Shown piece by piece: positions 1 to 8,916 of a stretch of DNA of 33,163 nucleotides. The translations under genes were made by a program, and so were the position numbers. The notes beneath the pieces were generated by a model. The model had not been told where the DNA came from. It saw only the letters and a program-made list of their open reading frames with translations, and did no database searches. Source of the DNA: DATJFH01 sp035495815. GTDB lineage: Bacteria; Acidobacteriota; Terriglobia; Bryobacterales; Bryobacteraceae. Positions within the stretch are counted from its first letter, which is position 1; each line of letters opens with the position of its first letter. The DNA lies in NCBI GenBank assembly GCA_035495815.1, contig DATJFH010000210.1, positions 1 to 33,163 of the forward strand, in the 5' to 3' direction.

Positions 1-1791
1 GGCAACTACGATATCCATTTCCGGTCTTACCAGAACGGCAATCTGAGCCCGCTTCAGCCGCTGACGTCAAGTCCGAAATTTCAGGCTCACGCTGCGGTGG
101 CGGTGGACAGCCGTGGACGCCCGTGGGTGGCGTGGGACGAATCGGGCGTGAACTGGGGCAAGGACCAGGGTTTTCTGATCCCCGTTCCCCTGGCCACGCC
201 GCTTCACCAGCAGCGGGCCGTCCGCCTGGCCACCTGGGACGGCAGCGCATGGCTCGAACTGCGCCGCAAGCCCGTGGAAGTCTTCCCCGAGAGGATGCGG
301 CAGAACAGCGAGCATCCGCAGATCGCCTTCGACGGGGCCGGGACGCTCACGATGGTGTTCCGCCACTGGACCCGCCGCAACGACCGCACCATCGGGAGCC
401 CCATCATGTGGGAGAACTTCGCGACGCGCTTCGACGGCTTGGCCTGGACAGAACCGCAGGCGCTTCCGGCCAGCGCCGGCTCGATCGAGAAGAACCCGGC
501 CCTGGCGCGCGACACCGCCGGCGACATCTGGGCAGCCTGGATGACCGACGCCCGCCCGTTCGCCACCATGGTCCCGGGCAATTCCGACGTCTACTGCGCG
601 AAGCTTGGCGCCGGCAAAGCGCCGTCGTTCACCTTGACCAGTTTTCAACTTTTCAGCGAGCCCTTCGTGGAAGCTATTCCTGTCCACAACAACGATTCGG
701 CGGACGTCAAAGCCATCCGCGGCTATGTCATCAATAATGGGGGCAAGCAGTACAAGATCTATCGCGGCGACATGCACCGGCACACCGACGTCTCGCAGGA
801 TTTCAAGTACGACGGCTCACTACTCGAGGTCTACCGGTATGCGCTCGACGCCGCCGGGTTCGACTACATCGCGCCCACGGATCATCAGACCGGCTACGAC
901 CAGGAGTTCACCTGGTGGCAGAATCAAAAGCTGGTGGACCTGTTTCAGGTGGCCGGAGCGTTCACGCCGCTTTACGGTTCCGAGCGCAGCCTGAGATTTC
1001 CCAACGGACACCGCAACACCATCTTTGCCCACCGCGGCGTGCGGCCCCTGCCCATTCCGGCGGACGAGGCATCCGGCAAAACCGGCGCCGCCAAGCTATA
1101 TCAGTATTTGAGGAAGAACAATGGCATCTCGATGCCGCACTCGTCCGCGACCGACCAGGGCACCGACTGGCGCGACAACGATCCGGAAGTCGAGCCGCTG
1201 GTAGAGATTTATCAGGGCTACCGCAACAGTTACGAGTACGAAGGCGCGCCCAAGGCGGCGTCGGCGTTGAATCCGCATGCCCAGAAGAGCGGCTGGCAGC
1301 CGCAGGGCTTCTGGTGGAACGCGCTGGCCAAGGGGTACAAACTCGGAGTGCAGGCCAGCTCGGACCACTGGTCGACGCACATCTCCTACGCCTGCCTGCT
1401 GACCGATACCTTCACCCGCGAAGGACTGGTCGACGCCATCCGCAAGCGCCACGCCTACGGAGCGACGGACAACATCATTCTCGATTTCCGCGCCCGCTCG
1501 GGAAACGCCGTCTACATCATGGGCGACAGTTTTCAATCCGACGCCGCGCCGCAGTTGAGCGTCCGGGCGGTCGGAACGGGGGCCATCAAGCAGATCGATG
1601 TGGTGAAGAACGGGAAATTCGTTTACACGGCCCGTCCGGGAACGAAGGAAGCCAGCTTCGACTACACGGACAAGGATTTCACGGGCGGCGAGAATTACTT
1701 TTACGTGCGCGTCATGCAGGAAGACGGCCAGCTTGCCTGGAGCTCTCCCATCTGGGTCAAAGCGCCGGTCAAAGCGGCGGTGGCGCGGTAA
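1..1791 (+). CDS. Secreted propeller-like plus PHP/DUF3604-like protein, 5' truncated
   Basis: The frame is open from the first base of the window, so the true start lies upstream; 596 residues are visible. The N-terminal part has repeated motifs such as AVDSRGRPWVAWDE, QIAFDGAGTLTMVF and ALARDTAGDIWAAW, typical of sialidase/BNR-like propeller blades. From about residue 255 there is a PHP-like metal site: GDMHRHTD, then APTDHQ, MPHSSATDQ and QASSDHWSTH, the order seen in DUF3604-type proteins. The last 90 residues look like an Ig-type beta-sandwich. PHP domains bind two or three metals and usually hydrolyse phosphoesters, but the substrate here is unknown. It ends 11 bp before a DUF1549/DUF1553 gene, so the two are probably co-transcribed. 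The DUF3604 assignment is a motif-level judgement. Confidence 0.75.
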   Translation, partial: GNYDIHFRSYQNGNLSPLQPLTSSPKFQAHAAVAVDSRGRPWVAWDESGVNWGKDQGFLIPVPLATPLHQQRAVRLATWDGSAWLELRRKPVEVFPERMRQNSEHPQIAFDGAGTLTMVFRHWTRRNDRTIGSPIMWENFATRFDGLAWTEPQALPASAGSIEKNPALARDTAGDIWAAWMTDARPFATMVPGNSDVYCAKLGAGKAPSFTLTSFQLFSEPFVEAIPVHNNDSADVKAIRGYVINNGGKQYKIYRGDMHRHTDVSQDFKYDGSLLEVYRYALDAAGFDYIAPTDHQTGYDQEFTWWQNQKLVDLFQVAGAFTPLYGSERSLRFPNGHRNTIFAHRGVRPLPIPADEASGKTGAAKLYQYLRKNNGISMPHSSATDQGTDWRDNDPEVEPLVEIYQGYRNSYEYEGAPKAASALNPHAQKSGWQPQGFWWNALAKGYKLGVQASSDHWSTHISYACLLTDTFTREGLVDAIRKRHAYGATDNIILDFRARSGNAVYIMGDSFQSDAAPQLSVRAVGTGAIKQIDVVKNGKFVYTARPGTKEASFDYTDKDFTGGENYFYVRVMQEDGQLAWSSPIWVKAPVKAAVAR

Positions 1792-1802
1792 CATCGAGGG
1801 AG

Positions 1803-4640
1803 ATGCGCATTCGAGCCTCAGCGCTCCTCCTGCTGGCGGCGACTCAGTCATGGCCGCAGGACGCCGCGCTCGAATCCCGCGCCACCGCTCTCATCGGACG
1901 CCGCTGCCTGAGCTGTCACGACGCGGCCACGAAGACCGCCGGGCTCGATCTCACCCGGCGCCAAACGGCGCTGGCGGGAGGCAAGTCCGGTCCGGCGCTG
2001 GCTCCGGGCAGCGTCGAGAACAGCCTCGCGGCCCGGAAAATCGCCGCCGGCCAAATGCCGGTTGGCGCGCCGCTCCCGGAGGCCGAGCGCGAAATCATCT
2101 TCGACTGGATCCGCAAAGGCGCCCCCTGGTCCACGCCGATCGCCGCCGCCCGCAAGCGCGCCGGGCCGGACTGGTGGTCGCTGCAGCCGCTTGGCGCGAT
2201 GGAACCGCCGGCCCTGAAGGATGGCGACGCCGAATGGTCACGCTCGGCCATCGACCGCTTCCTGTTCGCGGAGCTTCGCAAGAAAGGGCTTCACCCGTCA
2301 CCTCCGGCCGACCGCCGAACATGGATCCGCCGCGCGACATTCGATCTGACCGGGCTGCCGCCGTCCCCGGCCGAAGTCGAGGCCTTCGTCAACGATCCCG
2401 ATCCGGCGGCGTACGAACATCTGATCGACCGCCTGCTGGCTTCGCCCCGCTACGGAGAGCGTTGGGGGCGGCACTGGCTGGACGTCGTCCGCTTCGGCGA
2501 AAGCGACGGCTACGAGAAGAACATTCTGCGCGACCGCGCCTGGCCGTACCGCGATTACGTCATCCGGTCCTTCAATCAGGACAAGCCGTTCAACCGGATG
2601 ATCCTCGAGCAGCTGGCCGCCGATCAGATTGCTCCGGGGGACCCGGAGGTGGAAGTGGCGACCGGCTTTTTAGTGGCCGGGCCGCACGACACGGTCAAGA
2701 TCCAGAATATCGAGGGCGAGCTCCAAAAGCGTGCCGACGATCTGGACGACATTCTGTCCAACACGGCGGCGGCGTTCCTGGGCCTGACGGTGAATTGCGC
2801 GCGCTGCCACGACCACAAATTCGACCCCATCCAGCAGGCCGATTATTACCGGCTGCAGGCCGTCTTCGCCGGAGTCGAACACGCCGAGCGCGACCTGGCG
2901 GGCGTGGAGGAGAAAGAGCGCATCCGCGCGATGGCGGAGCCTCTGAAGCGGGAGCTGGCAACAATCAACGCGAGGATGGCGGCGCTGCGGAAGGAGGGTG
3001 AGCCGCTGGTCGAGCGGCGGAGCGCGGAGATCGCCGGCCGCTACCGGTCTGCTGTGGATCCGAAAGGAACGGAAGAGAAGTTCGACCCTGCCCGAGCCCG
3101 TTACGTGCGCATGACGATCACGGAGACTCTTCGCCGCTCCCCGCCGGCGCTCGACGAGCTGGAGATCTGGACCGCCGGTCCGGCGCCGGCCAACGTGGCG
3201 CTGGCCTCGCGGGGCGCCAAGGCTACCGCGCGATCCACCCGCTCCACCGGCACGGCGGCCGAAGCTTACAACGCCGCCAACGTGATCGACGGATCTTACG
3301 ACAAAGCCTGGATCTCGGCCGAAAGCGGCGCCGGCCAGATCACCATCGAGCTGCCGCGGGTTGAAACCGTGGCTCGCGTGTTCTGGTCGCGAGACCGGCA
3401 GGGCGGCTTCCAGGGCCGCTTTCTGAGCTCCGTGCCGACGGGCTACGTCATCGAGGGCTCTCTCGACGGAACCGGCTGGAAAAAGCTCGCCTCTTCCGAA
3501 GGCCGGCTGCCGTACGGGGAGCAGGAGCGCAACGAATTCTTCCTGCTGCAGGTTTTCTCGCCGGAAACGCGGGCGGAGTGGGGCGCGCTATCCAGCCGCA
3601 AGGGCGAATTGGAGAAGCGGATAGAGGCGCTGCCGAAGCCCAGGCTCGCCTACATCGGCAGGTTCGAGCAGCCCTCCGAGCCGACTCACCTTCTGAAACG
3701 CGGCAACCCCACGAGCAAAGGCGAGGTGATCGCGCCGGCGAGTTTGAGCACTCTCTCGCGCATGCTGCCCGGCTTCGAGTTGGACGCCGCGGCTCCCGAA
3801 GGCCGGCGGCGGCTCGCGCTGGCGCGTTGGATCGTGGATGACCGCAACGCACTCACGCCCCGCGTGCTGGCCAACCGCGTGTGGCAATATCACTTCGGAA
3901 CCGGACTCGTCGCCACTCCCAGCGATTTCGGCTTCAACGGCGAGCGTCCCTCTCATCCCGAGCTGCTCGACTGGCTGGCGCGGCGGCTTCAACAGCTCGA
4001 TTGGAAACTGAAGCCGTTTCACCGCGAGCTGATGCTTTCGGCCGCCTACCGCCAGTCCGCGGCCGCGAATCCCGAGGGTCTAGCCGTCGACGCCGGCGAC
4101 CGGCTGCTGTGGCGCTTTCCTCCGCGGCGCCTCGAGGCGGAGGAGCTGAGAGACGCCGTCCTTGCGGTCAGCGGCAAGCTGGATTTGAAAATGGGCGGAC
4201 CCGGTTTCCGGCTCTACAATTACACGGTGGACAACGTGGCCACCTACCTGCCCGCCGACACCTTTCCACCGGAGACCTGGCGGCGCGCCGTCTACCAGCA
4301 GAGCGCCCGCTCGGTGAAGGACGACATGCTCAGCTCCTTCGACTGTCCGGATTCGTCGCTCGCCGAGCCCCGGCGCGTGGTCACGATAACGCCGCTGCAG
4401 GCCCTGACGCTGCTCAACAGCCGGTTCATGCTGGACCAGTCGCGGTTCCTGGCCGGGCGTCTGAAACGGGAAGCCGGCTCCCGTCCCGCCGCGCAGATCG
4501 ATCTCGCTTTCCGGCTTGCCTTCGGCCGCGCGCCCCGGCCGCAAGAGACCAGCGCCGCGCTGGAGCTGATTCGCGCCCAGGGCTTGTTCATCTTTACTCG
4601 CGCTCTGCTCAATGCCAACGAGTTCATCTATGTTTTCTAA
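1803..4640 (+). CDS. PSCyt1-DUF1549-DUF1553 protein with inserted discoidin-like domain
   Basis: 945 residues. The ATG at 1803 is chosen because it is preceded by GAGG and begins a signal peptide (MRIRASALLLLAATQSWPQ); the frame is open further upstream, but there it only overlaps the previous gene. Domain order: a cytochrome-like PSCyt1 region with C35-x-x-C38-H39; DUF1549 (about 140-370) with FDLTGLPPSPAEV, RYGERWGRHWLDVVRF and a second haem-type motif C332-A-R-C335-H336; an inserted F5/8C (discoidin)-like segment (about 425-570); and DUF1553 (about 670-940) with VLANRVWQYHFGTGLV and the usual end ALLNANEFIYVF. The family is common in Planctomycetes and Acidobacteria, almost always beside a DUF1501 gene as here. 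It is probably exported and haem-binding and is often linked to polysaccharide use; its reaction is not established. Its last 11 bases overlap the next gene. Confidence 0.9.
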   Translation: MRIRASALLLLAATQSWPQDAALESRATALIGRRCLSCHDAATKTAGLDLTRRQTALAGGKSGPALAPGSVENSLAARKIAAGQMPVGAPLPEAEREIIFDWIRKGAPWSTPIAAARKRAGPDWWSLQPLGAMEPPALKDGDAEWSRSAIDRFLFAELRKKGLHPSPPADRRTWIRRATFDLTGLPPSPAEVEAFVNDPDPAAYEHLIDRLLASPRYGERWGRHWLDVVRFGESDGYEKNILRDRAWPYRDYVIRSFNQDKPFNRMILEQLAADQIAPGDPEVEVATGFLVAGPHDTVKIQNIEGELQKRADDLDDILSNTAAAFLGLTVNCARCHDHKFDPIQQADYYRLQAVFAGVEHAERDLAGVEEKERIRAMAEPLKRELATINARMAALRKEGEPLVERRSAEIAGRYRSAVDPKGTEEKFDPARARYVRMTITETLRRSPPALDELEIWTAGPAPANVALASRGAKATARSTRSTGTAAEAYNAANVIDGSYDKAWISAESGAGQITIELPRVETVARVFWSRDRQGGFQGRFLSSVPTGYVIEGSLDGTGWKKLASSEGRLPYGEQERNEFFLLQVFSPETRAEWGALSSRKGELEKRIEALPKPRLAYIGRFEQPSEPTHLLKRGNPTSKGEVIAPASLSTLSRMLPGFELDAAAPEGRRRLALARWIVDDRNALTPRVLANRVWQYHFGTGLVATPSDFGFNGERPSHPELLDWLARRLQQLDWKLKPFHRELMLSAAYRQSAAANPEGLAVDAGDRLLWRFPPRRLEAEELRDAVLAVSGKLDLKMGGPGFRLYNYTVDNVATYLPADTFPPETWRRAVYQQSARSVKDDMLSSFDCPDSSLAEPRRVVTITPLQALTLLNSRFMLDQSRFLAGRLKREAGSRPAAQIDLAFRLAFGRAPRPQETSAALELIRAQGLFIFTRALLNANEFIYVF

Positions 4641-6057
4641 AGGCGCGATAACCCGGAGCTGGCTCGACAGGCGTGAGTTCCTGGCCCACGCGGGCGACGG
4701 GCTCAAGGGCATCGCTCTGGCGGTCCTGCTGAACCAGCGCGATCTCCTGGCGAAAGGCCAGCCGCACTTCCCGCCTAAAGCGAAACGGATTATCCAGATC
4801 TTCTGTCCGGGAGCGGTCTCGCACGTCGATACCTTCGACTACAAGCCGGAGCTCGAAAAGCGCAGCGGCCAGCCTCTGCCCGGTGAGGAGAAGTTCGTCT
4901 CCTTCCAGGGAGCGAACGGCGCGCTGATGAAGAGTCCCTGGGGCTTCCGGCGCCGCGGCCAGACGGGGAAGTGGATCAGCGAAATGCTTCCGCGCCTGGG
5001 GGAGCTGGCGGACGAGATGGCGTTCATCCATTCGCTCACCGCCCGCAGCAACACGCACGGGCCGGCCTGCGTGCAGATGAATACGGGCTTCGTCACGGAG
5101 GGATTCCCGAGCATGGGGTCGTGGGTGAGCTACGGACTGGGCACGGAGAACGAGAATCTGCCGGCCTACGTCGCCCTGCCCGACATGCGGGGCATTCCTC
5201 CGTCGGGTCCGGCCAACTGGAATACCGGATTCCTGCCGGCGGAGAATCAGGCGGTGGTTTTCAACGCTTCCGACCCGATCCGCAATCTGGACCGTCCCGG
5301 CGAGATCAGCGAGTCCTCCGAAGAGGCGTCCCGCGGGTTCCTGCGTTACCTGAACCACACCCATGCGGGCGGGCATCCGGGCGACACGGACCTGGCCGCC
5401 CGGGCCGCCTCCTACGAGCTGGCGGCGCGGCTGCAGCTCTCCGCGCCCGAAGTCTCGAATTTGCGGGGCGAATCCAAAGCCACGCGCGAGCTCTACGGCG
5501 CGGACGATCCCAATCCGCTGATTGCCGGTTACGCCCGCAACTGCCTGCTGGCCCGGCGGCTGATCGAGCGCGGCGTCCGCTTCGTGCAGCTGTTCTGCGG
5601 ATCCCGCGCTTCGGGCGTCGACGGGCTGCTCAACTGGGACGCGCACAAAACTCTCAAGGCCGATTACGAACGCCACTGCCCGATCCTGGACGGTCCAACG
5701 GCCGGGCTGATCCGCGACCTCAAAGCCCGCGGCCTGCTGGCGGACACGCTCGTCCTCTGGACCACGGAATTCGGCCGCATGCCGACGCACCAGGCGGGCA
5801 CTCTCGGCCGCGATCACAATCCGGACGGCTTCACCGCCTGGATGCTGGGGGCGGGCGTCAAGGCCGGCGTCAGCTACGGGGCCACCGACGATTTCGGCCG
5901 GCGCGCCGCCCAGAATATCTCGACCATCTATGACCTGCATGCGACCGCGCTGCATCTGCTGGGTCTCGATCACGAGCGGCTCACCTTCTATCACAACGGC
6001 ATCCGCCGGCGGCTCACCGACGTCCATGGCCATGTGCTCGATGCGATCCTGAGCTGA
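4630..6057 (+). CDS. DUF1501 family protein, Tat-type signal
   Basis: 475 residues from the ATG at 4630, which overlaps the stop of the preceding gene by 11 bp; an in-frame ATG at 4612 would add six residues and is less likely. The N-terminus has a twin-arginine-like motif (DRREFLAHAGDG) followed by a weakly hydrophobic stretch, pointing to Tat export. Typical DUF1501 features follow: IIQIFCPGAVSHVDTFDYKP, FIHSLTARSNTHGPA, MGSWVSYGLG, NWDAHKTLKADYERHCP, LWTTEFGRMPTHQ and GRDHNPDGFTAWMLGAGVK. The family has an alkaline-phosphatase/sulfatase-like fold signature in its C-terminal half (TTEFGRMP, GRDHNP), and its enzymatic role is unproven. The partnership with the DUF1549/DUF1553 gene is the standard arrangement, and the overlap implies coupled translation. 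Confidence 0.92.
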   Translation: MFSKGAITRSWLDRREFLAHAGDGLKGIALAVLLNQRDLLAKGQPHFPPKAKRIIQIFCPGAVSHVDTFDYKPELEKRSGQPLPGEEKFVSFQGANGALMKSPWGFRRRGQTGKWISEMLPRLGELADEMAFIHSLTARSNTHGPACVQMNTGFVTEGFPSMGSWVSYGLGTENENLPAYVALPDMRGIPPSGPANWNTGFLPAENQAVVFNASDPIRNLDRPGEISESSEEASRGFLRYLNHTHAGGHPGDTDLAARAASYELAARLQLSAPEVSNLRGESKATRELYGADDPNPLIAGYARNCLLARRLIERGVRFVQLFCGSRASGVDGLLNWDAHKTLKADYERHCPILDGPTAGLIRDLKARGLLADTLVLWTTEFGRMPTHQAGTLGRDHNPDGFTAWMLGAGVKAGVSYGATDDFGRRAAQNISTIYDLHATALHLLGLDHERLTFYHNGIRRRLTDVHGHVLDAILS

Positions 6058-6077
6058 GTGGTACGATTTGTTCGGGG

Positions 6078-6105
6078 TTGCGAGGGACGCCGCCCGGACT
6101 AAAAT
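6078..6105 (+). promoter_or_regulatory. Possible sigma-70-type promoter
   Basis: TTGCGA (6078-6083) and TAAAAT (6100-6105) are separated by 16 bases and lie 20 bp ahead of the start codon at 6126. The match is 4/6 for the -35 and 5/6 for the -10. This is a pattern match only. It would give the propeller gene its own promoter, separate from the upstream cytochrome-type operon. Confidence 0.35.
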
Positions 6106-6125
6106 AGTTTCACGGAGTGCAGCCT

Positions 6126-7001
6126 ATGATGAAACGCAGAAATTTTCTCGCAGCCGCGGCCGCGGCTCCCGCTTTCGGGGCGGCGCCGGCAACGAGTCCC
6201 GGTAAAATCCCCATTCGGAAAGTGGGCAAGGTGGAAACCGTCTTCAAGTCCCCGGGCCCGCAGCCGAACGGGCTACAGGCGACCAAGGACGGCTTGTGGA
6301 TCATGGACCAGGGCGCGGGAAACAAGGCCTACCTGGTGAGCTATGAAGACGGGAAAGTCCTGCGCGGGTTTGAAACCGAGACCGACAAATCGAGCGGCAT
6401 CACGTTCGACGGAGAAGCGCTCTGGATCGGCTCGACCTACAGCCGGGAGATCGTGCGGGTGGACGCCCTCACCGGGAAGACATTGGAACGCCATTTCACG
6501 CCGGGCGCGGGCGTGATTTACCAGATGGTAGGCGATCCGCAGGCGCGCAGCAGCCCGCTGGCCAAAATGCGGGAACGTCCGGCGGCGGCCGCCAGGAAGG
6601 GCGCGGAGAACAAGCAGGTCGGCGGCTTCCAGATGGGCAAAGTGCTCGGCGGCGCTGCGCCCGGCACCGGGGCGCACGGACAGGAGTGGCGGGACGGCAA
6701 GCTGTGGTTTACCGTGCCTCCGTCACGCGAAGTTTACCGTATCGACCCGAAAACCTGGGTCGTGGAAACCAAGTTTCAGACCGCCGCCAACCGGCCCCAC
6801 GGCATCGGATGGGAGGGGAAATACCTCTGGGTGACCGATTCCAATCTGAACGCGTTCTTCAAGCACGATACGGAAACCGGCAGGATGATCGAGAAGATCC
6901 AGCTCAGCGACTCCGATCCGCTGCCGCACGGGATGACGATCTGGCAGGGCATGATGTGGTACTGCGACGACGTGGGTGTCGTCTGCCGGTTCAAACTGTA
7001 G
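6126..7001 (+). CDS. Tat-exported beta-propeller protein (glutamine cyclotransferase/Vgb-like)
   Basis: 291 residues. The ATG at 6126 is chosen because GGAG at 6114-6117 sits 8 bases upstream; a GTG at 6117 is also in frame. The N-terminus MMKRRNFLAAAAAAPAFGAAPA is a short Tat-like signal. The rest has propeller-type repeats: NGLQATKDGLWIMDQGAGN, SSGITFDGEALWIGST, WRDGKLWFTVPPSREVYRID, PHGIGWEGKYLWVTDSN and PHGMTIWQGMMWYCDD. These resemble glutamine cyclotransferase, virginiamycin B lyase or SMP-30-like propellers, but I see no clear catalytic signature, so binding or an unknown lyase/lactonase role is possible. It stands alone between the DUF1501 gene and the sulfotransferase gene. Confidence 0.75.
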   Translation: MMKRRNFLAAAAAAPAFGAAPATSPGKIPIRKVGKVETVFKSPGPQPNGLQATKDGLWIMDQGAGNKAYLVSYEDGKVLRGFETETDKSSGITFDGEALWIGSTYSREIVRVDALTGKTLERHFTPGAGVIYQMVGDPQARSSPLAKMRERPAAAARKGAENKQVGGFQMGKVLGGAAPGTGAHGQEWRDGKLWFTVPPSREVYRIDPKTWVVETKFQTAANRPHGIGWEGKYLWVTDSNLNAFFKHDTETGRMIEKIQLSDSDPLPHGMTIWQGMMWYCDDVGVVCRFKL

Positions 7002-7131
7002 AAGCGCCGCGGAACGCCTTTCGAGGGCGCTGAGCGGCGGTGACAAGCGCGTTACAATATAGTCAGAGTTGTTTAGAGCGGTCTTACCACTTCTCCGATT
7101 CCACTTCAAGAACGGAATTGACGAGATACTT

Positions 7132-8907
7132 ATGAGGGAAACGGTAAGAACACGGCTCCTACCGATCAACCGCTCAGAGCTCAACGCGCTCTTGTTGCTC
7201 TGCAGCTTCGCTCCTCTCGCCAACGCGCAGTTTTCGGTGACGTTGAATCCGTCCGTTCCCTCACCGGCAGCCGTGGGTACTCAGGTCACCTGGACGGCCG
7301 TTGTCAGCGGCGCCGATCCCGGACCGTTCTGGTATCGCTTTTCGACGCGGGGCCAGGTTGAAGGACACCGGACGGTGCGGGATTTCGGTCCGGAGAATAC
7401 TCTCGGTTGGGCGGCCGGAGAACGGGATGGCTCCTACACCGTAGAGGTGGAGGCGCGGAGCCTGGGCACGGGGGAAAGAGCCAGCGCCACGTCGGCCTTC
7501 ACTGCCCTGCCCAATGCTGTCGGCGGCCGGCCGGCGATCCGTCCGACGATGCATCCGTTAGTCTTCCTCTACAGCGCGCCCCCCTGCCGGATGGGACAGA
7601 TCATGGCGGTCTATTACACTTCCAGTGGTCAACCCGTGCAGGAAACCTCGGCCAAATCGTGCGACGGCGTTTACACCATGAATTTTTATGTCGCCGGATT
7701 GCGGCCCGAAACCACGTATTACCTGAAGCACATCGTTCAAGGCCCGGGGACCGTCTCCGAGGGTCCCGTACTGACTTTTCGCTCGGGCCAGCCAGAATTC
7801 GCGCTGCCGGTGATGACGAAGATTCAGCCTTATCCGCCCACGACCCAGCCGGTGCTGCTCTCAGGCGCGGTGTTCTCCTATCTTCAGGCGACCGATCTGG
7901 ATGGCACGGTGATCTGGTACTACCCCGAGATCGTGTCGTTCCTGACGCGTCCGGAGCCGGGCGGCTCGTTCTTCGCGATCAACGAAGTCCAGGACGCGGA
8001 CTCCTCCCGGCAGATCGTCCGGGAGTTCGACCTGGTGGGAAACATCCTGCTCGAGACAAACGCGGCCCGCGTCAGCGAGCAGCTGGAAGCGATGGGGAAG
8101 AGACCCATCAACGCGTTTCACCACGAAGCGCGAAGACTTCCGGACGGAAACATCCTGCTGCTGGCCGGTGTGGAGCAGATTCTCACCAACGTACAGGGAC
8201 CCGGCGCGGTGAACGTTCTGGGAGACATGATCATCGTCATGAACAGGGACCTGGAGGTGATCTGGGCCTGGGACGGCTTCGATCACCTGGACCCGAGGAG
8301 GCTGGCCACTCAAAATGAGAGGTGCACGCCGGGCGTCTGCCCGCCCCTTTATCTTGCTTCGCAAGCCAACGACTGGATGCACGGCAATTCGGTGTCCCGC
8401 ACGCCCGATGGCAACCTCCTGTTTTCGATTCGCAATCAGGACTGGGTGGTCCTGATCGATTACCAGGACGGGAAGGGCTCGGGCCAGGTGATCTGGCGGC
8501 TGGGACAGGATGGCGATTTCCGGATCCGGTCCGACGACCCGTGGCCGTGGTTCTCTCACCAGCACGACCCCGAGTTCGAGAGCAACGGGATGCTCTCCCT
8601 GTTCGACAATGGAAACGTGAGGTGGTCAAGCGATAATGCCGTAAACAGCCGCGGGCAGGTGTACCGCCTGGACGAGGTGAACCGTGTGGCGGAGCTGGTC
8701 CTCAATTCCAATCTCGGTTATTACTCGTTCGCGCTGGGATCGGCGCAATTGTTGCTGAACGGCAACTATTTCTTTGGAAATGGATTCCGCGCGGACGGCA
8801 GCGGAATCGGGGAAGAGGTCAATCCATCCGGCGATGTGGTGTATTCCATCGAGAGTACGGCACCGGAGTACCGCACATTCAGGATGAAAAACATGTATAC
8901 TCCATAA
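7132..8907 (+). CDS. Arylsulfate sulfotransferase-like (ASST) secreted protein
   Basis: 591 residues from the ATG at 7132; a TTG at 7069 extends the frame but would spoil the signal peptide, which ends near ANAQF. An Ig-like domain precedes a six-bladed-propeller region typical of bacterial ASST. Likely active-site positions are H330-H331 in FHHEARRLPDGNILL, H417 in NDWMHGNSV, R434 in LLFSIRNQD and H476/H478 in WFSHQHDPEF. In characterised ASST a histidine is transiently sulfated while sulfate moves from one phenolic ester to another without PAPS. The protein should be periplasmic or secreted. It ends 9 bp before a sulfatase gene, so the two are likely an operon acting on related sulfate esters. 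Some acidobacterial relatives may use other substrates, so the donor and acceptor are unknown. Confidence 0.82.
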   Translation: MRETVRTRLLPINRSELNALLLLCSFAPLANAQFSVTLNPSVPSPAAVGTQVTWTAVVSGADPGPFWYRFSTRGQVEGHRTVRDFGPENTLGWAAGERDGSYTVEVEARSLGTGERASATSAFTALPNAVGGRPAIRPTMHPLVFLYSAPPCRMGQIMAVYYTSSGQPVQETSAKSCDGVYTMNFYVAGLRPETTYYLKHIVQGPGTVSEGPVLTFRSGQPEFALPVMTKIQPYPPTTQPVLLSGAVFSYLQATDLDGTVIWYYPEIVSFLTRPEPGGSFFAINEVQDADSSRQIVREFDLVGNILLETNAARVSEQLEAMGKRPINAFHHEARRLPDGNILLLAGVEQILTNVQGPGAVNVLGDMIIVMNRDLEVIWAWDGFDHLDPRRLATQNERCTPGVCPPLYLASQANDWMHGNSVSRTPDGNLLFSIRNQDWVVLIDYQDGKGSGQVIWRLGQDGDFRIRSDDPWPWFSHQHDPEFESNGMLSLFDNGNVRWSSDNAVNSRGQVYRLDEVNRVAELVLNSNLGYYSFALGSAQLLLNGNYFFGNGFRADGSGIGEEVNPSGDVVYSIESTAPEYRTFRMKNMYTP

Positions 8908-8916
8908 TTTCAAACT

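Noticed and set aside
915..1802. Upstream in-frame extension of the DUF1549/DUF1553 gene
   Set aside because: It only overlaps the PHP-domain gene in another frame, encodes Arg/Ala/Gly-rich filler, and would bury the clear signal peptide at 1803.
7053..7058. TACAAT as a -10 box ahead of the sulfotransferase-like gene
   Set aside because: No acceptable -35 at 16-18 bp spacing, so not listed as a promoter.
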